This document shows positions 1 to 12,100 of a DNA stretch of 64,000 nt, piece by piece (the first letter of the stretch is position 1; the number at the start of each line of letters is the position of its first letter). The notes under the pieces were generated by a model. The model ran no database searches, was not told where the DNA came from, and saw only the letters and a list, made by a program, of their open reading frames with translations. A program made the translations under genes and the position numbers. The DNA comes from Dolomedes plantarius (taxonomy: Eukaryota; Arthropoda; Arachnida; Araneae; Dolomedidae). The DNA lies in the NCBI GenBank assembly GCA_907164885.2, contig OU015497.1:70323429-70387428 (forward strand), written 5' to 3'.

Positions 1-60
1 TATGAGGACATTCGTAGACTAAATGAGAACTAAGTAAACTGTACCTTGTGCACTTTGCTG

Positions 61-575
61 TTTTTGGTTGTCAATGCCGGGTACATTGGGCACCGTGTAG
101 GTAAACCAACACCAACCCCTGATACCACATCAATTTTGTCCAAGGAACCCCAATGGTGACATCTGGAGAGCTCATACCTTCACCCACCAGCTCTATCTTC
201 ATAGAATGACTTTCCGGTTTACAGATTTAAAGCGTCCATATCTTTGTAACATAAATTAGTTGTATTTTTCATGTGTAAAGGACGTTAGTCGTCCATGTGT
301 TGATGTATTTTCAACATTGCTTTGTCTTATAATTTTCTAGCAGTGCTCTGTGCTCTTTGTTAGAACTATCGAACATGGCGTCCGTTTAGAGGACGATTGG
401 ATAGTGAATAAATATTAACCAGGATAAAAAATGTCTATTTTATTTAGAGTCTGGTCTTACTTTTTGCTCCAATCCTGTCTAGACACGAAGAAATTTAATG
501 GCGCTCGTTGGGTTTCGAATTGAACATCCCAGTTAGCAAGGCCAGGCATTCTTAGTATGTCTCGATCAAGATTTC
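61..575 (-). mobile_element. tRNA-derived SINE, old copy with internal insertion
   Basis: This is a diverged minus-strand copy of the SINE family also seen at 41825-42155 and 42190-42525. The tRNA-related head lies around 490-560, and the shared block that reads aatggcgct on the plus strand is at about 497. A body segment at about 165-222, including catagaatgactttccgg, matches 41960-42035 of the later copy. About 230 bp between the two parts (roughly 245-480) is absent from the other copies and looks like an insertion. Limits are approximate. Confidence 0.45.
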
Positions 576-1272
576 ACCAATGGTTGAATGGCGTAGTAAG
601 TTAAGAAGCCCTTAAGTGTAACTAAACAAATTTAAGTGTCGGGTTTAGCTTAATTAATTCTGAATCAAACACAATCTTGGCACTTTTTGAGCACCAGGGT
701 TTCTTCTTACGCCTTAGTTAAGATTTCACCTATAGTTTAATGTCGTAGTAAGTTAAAAAGACCTTAAGTGTAACTAAACAAATTTAAGTGTCGGGTTTAG
801 CTTAATTAATTCTGAATCAAACACAACCTGGGCCTTTATGAGCAAAAGGGTTTATCCTCATACTTAAGTCAAGATGTCGCCTACGGTGAGTTACGCAGTG
901 AGAGAAGAAACTTCAAGTGTCACTAAACAAAATTATTAAGAGTCATTTTTAGCTAAAATAACTTAAAATCAAATACAATTCAGGCCTTTTATGAAGACCA
1001 GTCGTTGTCTTCACACGTTGGTCAAAATTTCGTCTGTGGTTAGTTACGTCGTTAGGAAATAAGATATGAAGTGTTACCAAATCAAATAAAACTTGGCGCT
1101 ATTAATAATTAATAATAAATCAAAAGAAGGCCTTGTTAATTATGAGAACAAGACTTCCTATTGAAAATTCGGTCAAGATTTCGCCAATAGTAAGTTACGT
1201 ATCGTGGAAAGAATACTTTAAGTGTTTCTAAATCCAATAAGTGTTGGGATTAACTAAATTAATTTAAATACT
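568..1272. repeat. Tandem array, ~151-bp monomer, about 4.6 copies
   Basis: The block beginning aagatttc[ag]cc recurs at 568, 720, 871, 1024 and 1175, giving spacings of 152, 151, 153 and 151. Each unit carries an AAGTGT..ACTAAA segment and a TTAATTAATT-like segment. The first two units are nearly identical and later ones are more diverged. No open reading frame runs through it. Confidence 0.9.
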
Positions 1273-2220
1273 ACAAAACCTTTAGCTGCTGCTACACAGG
1301 TGGGAAAAACAGCATCAGCTCCTGATGCACACCTTGCTTTATTAGCAACTAGCATGATAGAATCATAATTATCACACTCACCTAGACTTCCATTTACGGC
1401 TGTTTATATTACAACATTCTTAAAACGGTCAATTTCTGGATTAAGTGAATAGAATTGCCGAATTTGTCTTAACTGAAAAAAAAAAAGAATTATTACTTTG
1501 TAAAATGAATGTGGATTGAAACGAACAACTCAAAACATATACACAGGACTTGCTAAACCACGGATTTAAGTTTTGTTCTATGTCATTAACAATGGCTGTA
1601 CAGGAAATATGCATAGTTTGTTACGTTAGTTTCTTGACACTTTATAATGATTACTTTGTGCTCCTGCATTGTATTAAAAATTCATATCCCCTTACATAAA
1701 ACAAAATAAAACGTTTTTTCTTACACATTTCTCTGGATTTTTCACTATGCACACTTCCCTATAATAACAATTAGTAAAATTACAATGTTTATTACATTTT
1801 TAGCGACTTTTTACGTGTACATTGCATTTAAAAACACATAATTTACACACAGGTCAATCGATTAAAAATGGTAAGAGGAATTACTTTTTATACTTCCCTT
1901 CACATGTTTAATTGTGTATGCTTAATAATAATCTCTCATTAAAAATCATAAAAGCCTTTAGAATCAGGTATTATTTCAATCTTTATCAATATGCCTAGCT
2001 TCTGCGAGGTACTAAAAATAGTCTATTAAGTCCTGGAGACAAATGAGTTAAAATCGAATTAAACACGTTGTTCCCTCTCTCTCCTGGATGTTTCGTTATG
2101 GATGTCTACAAAATTTTGTGTCATAACTATCAGTGATTTTTTACGGATATCATTACCAGCTTCCCAAACTTTCTGTGCGGGAGGGGGGGGGGACAACTTA
2201 GATTTCAACCTGTTACCACT
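1273..2220. other. AT-rich stretch, nothing recognised
   Basis: No coding region, inverted repeat or RNA gene was recognised here. A poly-G run is present near 2181. Confidence 0.6.
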
Positions 2221-2753
2221 GCCGTCATTTTGACGGTTTCGGACATACTATTGAGCACTAGGTGTGTAGTTATGTTCTCAGGCTTCTGAAATTTTATGAC
2301 TTTTTCTAATTTTACGCGAAATATACACACACATTTACAAAATTATATTTGATAGTAAAGAGGGGGAGATAATGTGTTGTATACCCACTAAGACTGAAAG
2401 CCGTCAATTTAACGGCAATATAGAAAACAGGCAGAAATCCTTAAAATAATACCGGAAAAACGTCCGTCATTTTTCGTTTCTTCCCCCTTTTGCAAATAGC
2501 AGAAATACTGGCTCTTCAGAAATATTGGTGTTGAAATATAAGGACTGCACAAACCATGCATATATCTTAACAGATAAACCATAACAGGTTTTCAGCTAGG
2601 TATACCTTCATAAAAATATATCTAAACATATACTAATTTATTATATATTCGTATGAAATAGTTCAAAATTTAAAGTAGCTAACGATTTTCTTTTTAAAAA
2701 ATCATTAACTATTTTAAATTCTTTATTTCATTTTTAACCGTCAAAATGACGGC
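2221..2753. repeat. Segment bounded by inverted copies of an 18-bp palindromic motif
   Basis: GCCGTCATTTTGACGGTT at 2221-2238 occurs in exact reverse complement at 2736-2753. The motif is itself a palindrome (CCGTCA/TGACGG around three T). A weaker copy, gccgtcaatttaacggc, lies at 2400-2416, and a half copy at about 2463. This is consistent with a ~533-bp non-autonomous DNA element with palindromic ends, but no target duplication was found, so the type is inferred. Confidence 0.5.
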
Positions 2754-3465
2754 GTCAAAATGTATTTTCAATAAGAAAAAATTTCCCCTCATTCTACTGT
2801 TAAGACCAAGTAAAACACAAGTTTCGTTTACACTTTCTCCTATAAATCGCTTTGTCCCTGTTTCCGTATTGGGTATTTTTTAGATAAAATCCCCCAAAAA
2901 TTATATTTGTAAACAATCTTTTATCATCACTGCAATCACTCTTTTCTTCTTAGGAATGATACTGAAAGCAAAGCTAAAGCTCCCTCAGCTGATATATTAA
3001 AATTTAATAAAGCACCTTCCCCTATTAAAATCAACTCTATTCGGTTTTTGACGTTTTATAGTATTTTCTAAAAGTATTCAGTTTGTTATAAAAATCTGTC
3101 ATCTAACGGAATATAACCCAAACTGTCCTTTGGGAAGGTGGAAGCGCTGAATTCTCAAGTGACACGCACGTGTCGGGAAATAAATAGCTGATTATAGAGA
3201 TTTATGATCGTAATTAAATTAAGTAAAATTTATATATTAGTTTATTGCGGAAATATTTAATTTCGGCGACATAGTATGCTAGCTGAAAGCAATTTTCCCT
3301 GGTTAATCCTACAGTAGGATTGTAATGACTTCTTGATAGGAGACGGAATTTCATCTCGGATCTCCAGATCAAGAGGTTCAGGTTAAATTTTTAGAACTAT
3401 CCCGTAAATGTAAGGAAGTATTATTTTCAGCGATCCTGTGAGAAATGGAATCAACAACATAGGAT
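2754..3465. other. AT-rich stretch, nothing recognised
   Basis: No coding region or clear repeat structure seen. Confidence 0.55.
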
Positions 3466-4990
3466 TTAGCCACATTTCCGGAAATATTTACTGATTACTG
3501 GTTTCAAAATCTAGAGCCGCTGATTTGATACCTGCGAACTGAGGAGACCGTTATAGAGACTTTCGACAGCTGGAACTAATAGACTACTAGAAAGCTTTTG
3601 AAAGATATAAAGCCGTAATAAGTGACGGAAGTTACTGCACATAACACTTCCTCATACTACCAGAATAGTTCAGTTGGTAGAAAAGCAAACTCGAGGATAA
3701 GAAATGAGAGTTCATTTCTCGCTCTAGGCAAACGGTATGTTAGAACTTCCTTCAGATGTATTCTTCTTTACTCTTAAGGTCAAGAATGCTATAATATGCT
3801 TCTAAACAATCAGCAACATTTCCGGAAATATTTACTGATCACTGGTTTCAAAATCTAGAGGCGCTGATTTGATACCTGCGAACAGAGGAGACCGTTATAG
3901 GGAGTTTCGAACGCTGGAATTAACAGACTACTAGAAAGCTTCTGAAAGATTTAAAGCCGTAATATGTGGCGGAAGTTACTACACATTACACTTTCTCATA
4001 CTACCAGGACAGTTCAGTTGGTAGAAAAACAAACTCGAGGTTAAGAAATTATAGTTAAATTATCGCGCTAGGCAAACGATATGTTATAACTTCCTTCATA
4101 TGTATTCTACTTTACTCTTGAGGTCAAGAATGCTGTAATAGGCTTCTAAGCGATCAACCTTTCAGTGGGCAGGTGCCCCTAAAGGTAGATCTTGGGATGG
4201 GACAAGACTATCTATCGATGTCCATCCTCAGAATCCGTAATTTATGTTACCTTGCCACGCAAAATTTGACTGCTATTGTTTATAAAAAATATCTCGAATA
4301 CTTCGCAATATTTGACGGGAGATACTGCACATAACACTTTCTCATACTACCAAGATGGTTCAACTGGTAGAAAAACAAACTGGAGGTTAAGAAATGACAG
4401 TTTAATTCTCGCTCTAGGTAAACTGTAAGTTAGAATTTCCTTCACATGTATTCTTCGTTTCTCTTGAGGCCGTAATAAGCTTCTAAACAATCAACCTTTT
4501 AATGGACAGTTGTCCCTGGAGGTAGATCTTGGGATGGGATAAGAACATGTATCGATGTCCATCCTCAGAATACGTAATTCATGTTACTAATACCTTGCCT
4601 CGCAAAATGTGACTGCTATTGCTTATAAAAATATCTCGTATACTCCGTAATATGTGACGGAAGCGACTGCACATAACACTTCCTCATACTACCAGGATAG
4701 CTCAGTTGGTAGAAAAACAAACTCGAGGTTAAGAAATGAGAGTTCAAGGCTCGCTCTAGGCAAACGATATGTTAGAATTCCCTTCATATGTACTCTTCTT
4801 TACTCTTGAGGTAAAGAATGCTGTAATATGCATCTAAACGATCAACCTGTCAATGGGCAGCTGTCCCTAGAGGTAGATCTTGGGATGGGATAAGAATATG
4901 TATTGACGTCCATCCTCAGAATCCGTAATTCATGTTACTAATACCTTGCAACGCAAAATGTGACTGCAATTGTTTATAAAAATACCTCGT
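3466..4990. repeat. Tandem array, ~344-bp monomer carrying a tRNA-like module, four copies
   Basis: The block cagttggtagaaaa or its variant recurs at 3671, 4015, 4361 and 4703 (spacings 344, 346, 342). Two spacer types of similar length separate the modules. The type containing acatttccggaaatattt precedes copies 1 and 2 (about 3470 and 3820). A second type containing ggtagatcttgggatggg follows copies 2, 3 and 4. The conserved part of each unit is the tRNA-like module plus about 100 bp after it. Confidence 0.85.
4685..4762 (+). other. tRNA-like module, best copy of four
   Basis: TAGCTCAGTTGG at 4699-4710 is a full match to the RNA polymerase III A box of tRNA genes. About 30 bp on, agttcaaggct at 4741-4751 resembles a B box with two mismatches. 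Equivalent modules are at about 3655-3730, 4001-4075 and 4345-4420. The D stem is not restored downstream of the A box and I see no matching acceptor stem, so this is tRNA-derived sequence and not a tRNA gene. Confidence 0.6.
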
Positions 4991-5539
4991 ATACTTCTCT
5001 TCTATTTCAAGTATGCTGATGTAACTATTTTTCCTATTTCGTATATTGAATATTTTTACATTTATTCGGTATTTGAAGTTTCCCGAATAAAATAGGCTGG
5101 TTATACATAAAATAAACCGATCGAAAGGCACAGAATATCAGTCATAAAAGAGACGAAAAAGATTAATAGTCAAAAAGGAATCAAATTTTCGTGAACAAAA
5201 ACTGTTGACTTTGAAATTTAGGGAAACAGCAAATTGTTTTAAGGACTTATAAAATTACAAAAAAACGAATAGAAATTTTTAGTGTTATTTTTAAGTTAGT
5301 TTTAGCTTTTGCTCGTATTTTTATTTGTTAAACCTCAGCTGACCCTCTGATATCTATTCCGAAAACAGTATTTCTCCTCTCATATCTTTAAAATATTTAA
5401 ATCGGATTTTCTTTAAAATACCTTAGATTTTTTCATTGATATGTAACATATATTAAATTTTTAAGGAAAATGGGTTATTCTTTCTGATTTAAATTTTTTT
5501 TCAATATATCCCTAAGACTCATTTTTTGGCCTGTATACG
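4991..5539. other. AT-rich stretch, nothing recognised
   Basis: A short open frame on the minus strand at 4916-5131 overlaps the end of the tandem array and shows no family signature. Confidence 0.5.
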
Positions 5540-7235
5540 AAAATATATTTTTATTCAAAAAGTGTCAATTGACAGAGTGGTTTGTAAAAACGAGACCTGA
5601 AAAAGATTATAATATCAATGAGAGGACGAGTTTTGCCGATCTAGAGCTCCATGACTTCGTTGAAATTGGTTTTATAATGCGCCAGACGTTTGATAAGTGA
5701 AAATATCAAAAATAATTTTGTTTAGAAATTAAGTAAAGTCTGGTTGAAAATTTGAACACATCTGTTAACTGATGTGAGAAGAATGAAGCTGAATAGGTAT
5801 TATTCCTTTTCTTTTTGGAAAAAGAAATAGATCAGACTGAAATTTATTTATTTATTTTAATTTCAAAAGTGTTTATTGACAGGGTGTTTAATAAAGAACA
5901 CAGCTGAAAAATATTATAATAAGAAATATCGGTAGGGTTTTGGTGACCTACAACTTCATGGTTTAGTTGAAATTGTTTTCAAAATACACCACACGTTTGA
6001 TAAGTTCAAATATCAAAAAGAGTTTTGTTTAGAAATTAAGTAAAGTGTGGTTGAAAATTAAAATACATCTTTTAACTGATGTGAGAAGAATGAAGCTGAA
6101 TGGGATTAGACCAGCTTCATTCTTCCAAATTCCTTCCTTCATTCTTCCTGCTTCATTCCAAATGACATAGATCAAACTAGAATTGGTTTTATTTGAGTTT
6201 TCTTTATTTTAAAGGGTTGATTGATAGGATTTTTTTCTAAGGGGAAAATCTGATAAAGATTAAAGTAAAGAGGTGAAGGGTTTTGGTGAAGTACAGCTTC
6301 ATGTCTTAGATGAAATTGTTTTCAAAATGCACCATACGTATGATAAGTGAAACTTTCGAGAAGAATTTTGTTTAGAAATTAAGTCTGGTATAAAATTTAA
6401 ATACATCTTTTAACTGATGTGAGAAAATGAAGCTGAATGGGTATTATTCATCTTCCTTTTGGAGAAGAAAATAGATCAGTCAAGAATTGATTTTTTTTAC
6501 GTGTTTATTGACAGGGTGTTTTCTAAAGAAGACAGCTGAAAAATATTATGATAAGAAATATCGGTAGGTTTTTGTTGACCTACAACTTCTAACTTAGATG
6601 AAATTGTTTTCAAAATGCACCACACGATTGATAAGTTCAAATATCAAAAAGAGTTTAATTTAGAAATTGGATATAAGTGCTGGTTAAATATAATTGTTAA
6701 CTGATGTGAGTAGAATGAAGTTGCATAAGTATTAATCCTCTTCCTTTTTTCAAATGACATAGATCAATCTAGAATTGGTTTTATTTGAGTTTCCTTCATT
6801 TTAAAAGTGTTAATTGATAGGGGTTGTTTTCTAAGCGGACAATCTGAAAAAGACTAAAGGAAAGAGATGTAGGGTTTTGGTGAAGTACAGATTCATGGTT
6901 TAGATGAAATTGTTTTCAAAATGCACCATGCGTTTGATAAGTTCAAATATCAAAAAGAGTTTAGTTTAGAAATTGGATAAGTGCTCGTTAAATATAACTG
7001 TTAACTGGTGTGAGAAGAATGGAACTGCATGAGTATTATTCCTCTTCCTTTTTGCAAATGACATGGATCAATCTAGAATTGGTTTCATTTGAGTTTTTTT
7101 TTTCACTTTAAAAGTGTTAATTTACTGGGTTTTTTCAAAAGGGGAGAGCTGAAGAAGATTATAATACGAAAGAGCTGAAGGGTTTTGGTGACCTACAGTT
7201 TCATGGCTTAGATGAAATTGATTCAAAATGTTTCA
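5540..7235. repeat. Tandem array, ~306-bp monomer, about six copies
   Basis: Units can be registered on a gtgt[tc]aattgac-like block at 5562, 5869, 6214, 6501, 6807 and 7114 (spacings 307, 345, 287, 306, 307). Each unit also holds a conserved gttttggtga segment, a [ag]cgtttgataagt segment and an actgatgtgagaagaatgaa segment. Copy 3 is longer because of a local duplication of a cttcattcttc-like tract near 6110-6160. No reading frame is conserved between copies. Confidence 0.88.
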
Positions 7236-8093
7236 ACTGCTGTATCACCTTTTGAAAAAGCAAATATAAATAATCAAATATTCAGTGTTTAGATTACTTT
7301 ATCAGCATAATTTATAAAAGAAATAGTTCTAATTCTCAAACTTAAAAGGGAGATGGTAATTAATGAGGAAAATTAGACAAGCTAAATACCATTTATTTAA
7401 ATATAAATATTATTCTTATTAATTAACGTATGCAGTTAAGTAATAAATAAGCTTAAAGCCTGTTGGATGAGAGAGAAAATACTAGTTTATTTAGGCCAAA
7501 AATGTCCACTATCATTTCTTCCCAAAAGGAAAATATAAATAAATTCTGGAATTAAAATTTTTCCCATAAGGAAAGTAGTTTTTTTAGAAGATTTAAGAAA
7601 AATATCTAATGAATAAAGCACACAGAACAATGGGGGACATATGCAAACAGTAAGCAACCAACATTACTTAATGAAACTCTAAGTATGTTTGATGCAGATT
7701 TCAATCAACTAAAAGGATGGAAGGAAAATAACATTTAAAAAAAGAAACACAATGGAGCAAAATTATATAATTTGTTAAAAATGATAGACATACAGACAAA
7801 CGTATTCTAAATATATATGTGATCACTAATCTAAAGTATAAGCTGCTTTCACTTATTTATCTGAAATTGGGAAACATTTGGATTCGGAAGAGCGAACACA
7901 CTTATCTTGAGGATACATTCCCATACTTTAAACAAGAGATTTTGTTCACTTCCTTACTATGGAAACCCCATATAGGTCAGAAAATACATGCTTCAACAGG
8001 TATTCATAACCGAGACTAAGTTGTGGAAGCTCAGGACGCTTACCACTTTAGGACATGCTCGGCAACTGACAAATGGAGAGAACATCAATATAT
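7236..8093. other. AT-rich stretch, nothing recognised
   Basis: A 66-codon open frame at 7819-8019 has no recognisable motif and is probably chance. Confidence 0.5.
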
Positions 8094-8544
8094 TGTTTCG
8101 TTTTCCTGGGTTCGATAAGATTGAATAAAATCTCTTCAGAGAGTGCACGCAAAATAAAATTTATTATTCTGTAAATTCTTCAAGCGCATACACAAATGCA
8201 AACTGAAAACACGTAACAATTGTCTTCTATACAGCAGAAAACTTTGAAAACTCAAGTCAGGATAACAGAGTCTTCAATACAATACTCTCCTACCGCGCTT
8301 TTAATACATTCAATTTTTAGCAGAAAAGAACACACACTGAGTTCCAATGTCAATGTCAGGTAGATATATAGACTTCCAAAGCGCTTACTATCGGTTAGCC
8401 AACTAGATATCACTAGATGATTCCAGAAAGGTCCAGAAGGTTGGCGACCATTTGACGACCAAAATAAGTTACCAAATCCATCGCCAATTAGGCGATAACT
8501 CTCATATTTGGTGAGATTACCATAGACTCGTAAAATTCGTAACA
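8094..8544 (-). mobile_element. Solo LTR of a Ty3/gypsy-like retrotransposon
   Basis: On the minus strand this 451-bp block starts TGTTACGAATTTTACG and ends GAAAACGAAACA, so it has the TG...CA ends of an LTR. It is flanked by ATAT on both sides (8090-8093 and 8545-8548), a possible 4-bp target duplication, although the flank is AT-rich so this is weak. Inside are a TATA-like tctatatatc near 8360-8370 and an aataaa signal near the 3' end. No internal region adjoins either end, so it is a solo LTR left by recombination. The gypsy assignment rests on the TGTTACGAA start and the duplication length, and is inference. Confidence 0.65.
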
Positions 8545-8548
8545 ATAT

Positions 8549-9871
8549 TTTGCAGCTTCTATTTCTTATACTTTTCAGAAAAAAAATAATATCCCTATGT
8601 GTTTGTAAATTATGTATAAACTATGTGTTTGCAAATAGCTTGTTTTTATAGTGCAAAAGTACTTTGAAGGAATAACTTAGGCGAAAGTGGTGAACAGTAT
8701 GATAGTTCGTATGTTAAAATATGCATATAGAATGATACTATTGTAGTATGCTAGTATGTTAAAAAATAAGAAATGTATATCTGTATTTATGACACGTGGA
8801 ACAAATTCGAAGGGACTAGGCAAGGAACATTACAGGGTTAACATTTTAAATAAAATGAAGGCATTCTTAATAGTAATTACATGAAATATATAGCACATCT
8901 AGATTACTTTTTCCCTTGGAGCCTCGTCTTTTATTCTATAAGATTTTTATTCTATAAGAATTTTGGTAAATTTTCAACTAATTACCTAATTACTTTCCAA
9001 GTATCCACACAGCTCTCAAATGACCGTCTATATCTGAAAAGTAATTAGCTGTTAAATAACTATGAGAGTTGAGTAGAAATTTTTTAATCGGTTTTAAATA
9101 TTTACCAAAAATATATTTTTATATCTATAAATGGGCACGGTAAATTGACTAATGGAAAAGTAAAATAAAACAAATACGCTTATTCATTCTGTTGAATATA
9201 TAAAATATATGTACCATTTTAGAGCACAAAGTTCAAGATAAATTATAGGAATTCACATAAAACTAATTTTTGTTTGAAAACATAAAATATGCAGTAAATG
9301 AGAGAGCTTTAAAAACATAAATTATGTCTTCAAAGACGCAATTCATAAAATGTTATTTACAGCTAACTACTCTTATGTAAACTAACTCTTAAAACTAGAA
9401 ATTAAAAAGTAATTTAATTTTTATTTTGAGATAGGAATGTCACTTAATTTTTTTTCCATGCGAAAGAAAACAAGTTACTTTACTTTATAGTTTTCCGCTG
9501 GTTTTAAATGTGCGCAAAATGAAGAGTAGTTAATTTCTAAACGAGTCTCTTAATTAATTTTCTAGTAAAGGTTTATCTTAGTTAAATTGTAGAGAATTAC
9601 TAAGATGTAATGATTTCAAATTCAACATATCTATTAAACTTACATTAAATATTTCACATTATGTTATAGTTTGTTTAAGTATGCTCTTTAATAGACTTAT
9701 AAATTTAACGTTACCTTTAAAGGAAAAATACATTTTAAAGTCAGTGCTATTTAACAAAAATTCTTAAAATGAAAAATGTATTTTTTTAAATAACCATCCG
9801 CATTAAAAAGGTTACATTGTTTCCAACTGATCTATGTGAATACTCAATATCTCCCCAAAACATCAACTACG
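8549..9871. other. AT-rich stretch, nothing recognised
   Basis: About 1.3 kb with no coding potential or clear repeat structure. Confidence 0.6.
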
Positions 9872-9879
9872 GATTAAAC

Positions 9880-10358
9880 CAGTGGCTGTCAACTGGTCCC
9901 TACCACCCACTAGTGGGCGATTCAAACTTTCATGGTGGGAGGGGAAATTTTGCCCGTTGTTACAATTTTTTTTCGTCCTCCATGTATCGAATACACTGCT
10001 AACACATTCACGAGTTTGATTTTTTAAAATATGCTTTTGCAATTTACTTTTGAATTCCATCTCTAACCTTGGATTACAGGTAATAACTCACCGGGCACTT
10101 TTCGAAGTATACTCGTGGACGAGGGAGCAACGAATTAGCTCCGTAGCCATTCGTAGCTATTTATGTACATATATACATAAAGAATAAATAAAAATATAAA
10201 TTTAAGTGCATATTTTTTCAAACCCTCCCCTCTAAAATTTACTTCGCACCATCGCTAAATTGAGTCACTGTGGAAATGCACCTGTGGCGGTTAAGAAACT
10301 TTGCTTTCAACAAAGATACAAAAGTGGGCGCTAGGTATTAAATGGTTGACGGCCCTTG
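9880..10358. mobile_element. Non-autonomous hAT-like element
   Basis: The left end CAGTGGCTGTCAAC and the inverted right end CAAGGGCCGTCAAC match at 11 of 14 positions. The element is flanked by the perfect 8-bp duplication GATTAAAC (9872-9879 and 10359-10366). The CAGNGG start and 8-bp duplication are diagnostic of the hAT superfamily. At 479 bp it encodes no transposase; small open frames inside are incidental. Confidence 0.85.
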
Positions 10359-10528
10359 GATTAAACCGTAATCGTTCAAGGAGACTGGGGAATAATTAAC
10401 CACTGGGCTTTCCAACATGATTGAACTCCCTCTACTGAATTCAACAGGTGCATGACAGAAATAAAATATCCAAAATTGGAATTTCACTAAATACAAGCAG
10501 AAGTTTGTGTTAGTAAGTCTGATGCTTA

Positions 10529-10871
10529 CTCCACACCAACGGCGACGGAGACGAAAAATCGTGTATCTTCGTTGTTGCGCATGCGTATTACAAACAAATT
10601 TTCACTCCCCCGCTTCTTCTCCGTCTCTTGTCTCTGGAGAAAGTTCTTGGAGAAAGTTCAACTTTTGTCTCTGCCGCCCTGCTCGACAGCCAATCAAAAT
10701 AGAAAGATTGTGGCTCTCACTCACTGACCGAACCGATACACTTTTATGCGCATGCGCAAATAAATTGTCTCTTCTCTCCCGTCTCCTTGCGGTTTGAAGG
10801 CTTTTGTGACAGCCACAGAGATAGGTAGCAAAATGTGTCTGTCTTTCGTTGCTGTAGCCGTTGGTGTGGAG
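10529..10871. mobile_element. MITE with ~28-bp terminal inverted repeats, family unassigned
   Basis: The left end CTCCACACCAACGGCGAC and the inverted right end CTCCACACCAACGGCTAC share 16 of 18 bases, and similarity continues to a common ACGAAA. The inside is much richer in GC than the flanks, with a cagccaatcaaaat segment and two gcatgcg sites. I could not fix a target duplication. Open frames inside (10507-10797 plus, 10744-10932 minus) follow the GC-rich composition and are not genes. Confidence 0.75.
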
Positions 10872-11279
10872 TGTTAAATATCCCCAGCTTTTCTTTCAAG
10901 TCCTTTCCTTTTTGTAATCTGAAAATATTCATACTTTATTTACATTTCTAATTTTTCTGATGTATCCGCATTCTTCTGTTTTTTGGGATAGTATCCGTCA
11001 TATTTGTTTATTCCAAACACACCTCTCTGATAAGTTTTGATGCGAGCACTTGAACCTGAAGCACGGATGTTTGGAATAAGATTAAGACTAATCCAGTTGT
11101 GAAACTTCCATGGTATTGTGCAAATATATTTTACTTTCATACCTTTATTGGCTAAATAAACGCTTCTTTAACATCTGTCCTTATAATTTTCAGAGATTGC
11201 ACTTTTATTGTTATGTCCTCCATGAAACTCATATATTGTGTTGTATGACATAACCGGTAGAGTTGACTCTACATGCTCT

Positions 11280-12100
11280 GAAAATTATGAGGGCTAAAAA
11301 TACCTTCATGGCGGATAAATACGCCAAAGGTAGGACTATTTGCCCACTATGAATGATTCTTTATAACAGAGTTTTTTGTGCAGTTTTAATATAATGACTA
11401 TTAATTTCACATAACTTATTCTTTTTTTATTTTACGAACTAAAGGAGGATTCATAATGTGAGTGAAAACTACCTCCATGGTTACTAAGTATGCCGAAAGT
11501 GGACCTCTAGCATTATTTTGGGGGCAATTTTAACATAATGAATATTATTTAGAAAAGACAGAGGTTACTAAATATGCTGAACTCTTTGACCTCTATAAGT
11601 ATTTTGGGGGCAATTTAAGACAATAAATATTATTTTGAGAAGATCGAGGTTACTAAGCATGCCGAGGATGGCCCTCTATAAATGTTTTCGGGGCAATTTT
11701 AACATAATGAATTTTATTTAGACAAGACCGAGGTTACTAAATATACTCTTTGCCCTCTATAAGTAAATTGGTGGTAATTTTAAAACAATGAATATTATTT
11801 TGACAAAATAGAGGTTTCTAAGTAAACCGAAGGTGATCCTCTATAAGTATTTTGGAAGCAATTTTAACATAATGAATGCTATTTTGACAAGACGGTTTTT
11901 TTTTTTTTTACAAATTAAAGGAAGAGCCATAGTAACGGTGGAACCTACTTCCAAACCTGCTGAATACGCCAAAAATGGAACTCTTTAGCTCTAAGTGATC
12001 CTACATATTATGAAATTGGGGGCCATTATAACGTAATAAATATCAGTCTCACGAAAACCGGTTTCTTTATATTACGAATTAAAGGAGGAATGCCACATAT
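11280..12100. repeat. Nested repeat with an ~84-bp tandem core of five copies
   Basis: The block ggttactaa[ga]tatgc recurs at 11479, 11563, 11648, 11732 and 11813 (spacings 84, 85, 84, 81), each followed by a tttgggggcaatttta-like stretch. Flanking segments also recur: aattaaaggagga-type blocks near 11442, 11920 and 12078, and aatacgcc blocks near 11318 and 11965. The core therefore sits within a larger, older repeat unit. Confidence 0.82.

Noticed and set aside
4685..4762. True tRNA gene
   Set aside because: The A box fits, but the D stem, anticodon arm and acceptor stem cannot be paired properly, and it recurs as part of a tandem repeat.
568..7235. CRISPR-like regular repeats
   Set aside because: Repeat units are 151-344 bp, diverged and without unique short spacers; the setting is a eukaryotic genome.
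8252..8545. 97-codon minus-strand frame
   Set aside because: It lies within the solo LTR and coincides with its TATA and leader region.
10507..10932. Open frames on both strands
   Set aside because: They fall within the GC-rich MITE at 10529-10871 and have no family signature.
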